Positions 63,513 through 64,000 of a stretch of 64,000 bases of DNA are shown here, piece by piece. Below the pieces are notes generated by a model. That model made no database searches and was not told where the DNA came from. It saw only the letters and a program-made list of their open reading frames with translations. The translations under genes were made by a program, and so were the position numbers. The stretch covers positions 1-64,000 of the forward strand of contig NZ_QUOK01000007.1 of assembly GCF_003390325.1 (NCBI RefSeq), written 5' to 3'. Positions within the stretch are counted from its first letter, which is position 1. Each line of letters begins with the position of its first letter. This DNA comes from Rhodohalobacter sp. SW132 (GTDB lineage Bacteria; Bacteroidota; Rhodothermia; Balneolales; Balneolaceae).

Positions 63513-63766
63513 AAGTTGTTTATTAATGTGTTATTGAGTAACTGATGATACCTGCAGATTACACCGTAAATAATAATCGTATAGAGGATATCTGTGTCAC
63601 TAAACCTGTGTTTTGCCCCATTTCATTGTTGTCCTGGAATGGAAGTTATCATAATCAAATTCCCCTCACCTGGCAATAATTTTTACAGATAAATACACTT
63701 TCTCTCTTTGGTGTTAAACTCTTTTTATTCACATTACTTTGTTCTTTCTAAAGAAATATAAATACC

Positions 63767-64000
63767 ATGAGATTACTATTTTTCGCATTGATTTTGATTC
63801 TGAATTTTTCTTCTGTTTTTGCTCAACGCGGGGTACCCGAAGTAAGAGAAGATGTTCCTTTAGACTCTATCAGACTTAGCGACCCAGCTATTCTTGCTGA
63901 TGAAGAAACACAAACCTACTACATGACCGGAACGGGTGGTTTGCTTTGGGAAAGCAAAGATCTGCGTACGTGGACGGGTCCTTTTAAGGTTGCAGAAACC
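63767..64000 (+). CDS. GH43-like glycosidase, 5' part only (runs off the window)
   Basis: The first 78 codons of a secreted protein starting at ATG 63767. The signal peptide (RLLFFALILILNFSSVFA) is followed by SIRLSDPAILADEETQTYYM, TGTGGLLWESKDLRTWTGPF. DPAI..D...YYM.GTG and SKDLRTWTGP are the five-bladed propeller opening of GH43/GH117-like enzymes (the Asp in DPAI is the catalytic base region). The remainder is outside the window. The 254-nt gap before it, shared with the divergent hydrolase gene, holds the likely promoters but no clear motif was found. Confidence 0.75.
   Translation, partial: MRLLFFALILILNFSSVFAQRGVPEVREDVPLDSIRLSDPAILADEETQTYYMTGTGGLLWESKDLRTWTGPFKVAET

Overview
The window looks like a chromosomal segment of a Balneolaeota/Rhodothermia-type bacterium (Bacteroidota relatives such as Balneola, Gracilimonas or Rhodohalobacter); this is inference. 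The supporting evidence is secreted proteins ending in type IX secretion sorting domains ([10 protein letters not shown]...SGIYLYRI), a SusC/SusD pair under FecI/FecR-type control, a lipoprotein-type clade II nitrous oxide reductase cluster, and many palindromic dispersed repeats. No rRNA, tRNA or CRISPR array was recognised.

Layout. (1) 1-3.7 kb: housekeeping-like genes (UbiA prenyltransferase, thioredoxin-fold protein, class III aminotransferase, HEAT-like lipoprotein). (2) 3.7-10.8 kb: an accessory island with four type II toxin-antitoxin modules (HigBA with a frameshifted toxin, YefM/YoeB, CopG/PIN, DUF433/DUF5615), an overlooked 55-codon gene, a duplicated promoter-operator, a tandem pair of lipoprotein paralogues, and two sites with the layout of integron attC sites bracketing an orphan gene. 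(3) 10.8-13.9 kb: saccharopine-dehydrogenase-like oxidoreductase and a DUF885 metallopeptidase-like lipoprotein. (4) 14.2-27.2 kb, minus strand: cell-surface and secreted proteins (23-repeat BspA-like/VWA adhesin, beta-propellers, FnIII-type repeats, two beta-helix proteins), with a divergent PAS-LuxR regulator at 27.6 kb and a shared 48-bp upstream motif. (5) 28.3-31.8 kb: alpha/beta hydrolase and KatG. (6) 32-50.2 kb: nitrogen-oxide and anaerobic-respiration region: RIC/ScdA Fe-S repair protein, an uncharacterised Cys-rich TIM-barrel-like protein, an Rrf2 regulator, cytochrome c, nosZ, a small membrane protein, two NosL-like lipoproteins, a His/Met-rich outer-membrane protein, nosD, nosF, nosY, ctaA, a polytopic membrane protein, a RAYT transposase with REP-like hairpins, a second Rrf2 regulator and hemN. 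(7) 50.5-64 kb: a carbohydrate-utilisation locus (ECF sigma, FecR, SusC, SusD, glycoside hydrolase, beta-lactamase-fold hydrolase, esterase-like hydrolase, start of a GH43-like gene) plus a MITE-like element.

How the parts work together. Four copies of TTTAAGA-N8-TCTTAAA sit in front of both Rrf2 genes, the cytochrome c gene and the RIC/601-aa divergent pair, so the sequence itself suggests one NO- or redox-sensing regulon linking Fe-S repair, N2O reduction and oxygen-independent haem synthesis. The surface-protein block appears to form at least two minus-strand units, each preceded by the 48-bp motif next to the PAS-LuxR gene. The sugar locus has the usual FecI-FecR-SusC(STN) signalling arrangement. 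Intergenic space is rich in at least four repeat families (CCCCTC/GAGGGG palindromes, CACGC-type short palindromes, REP-like covarying hairpins, MITE).
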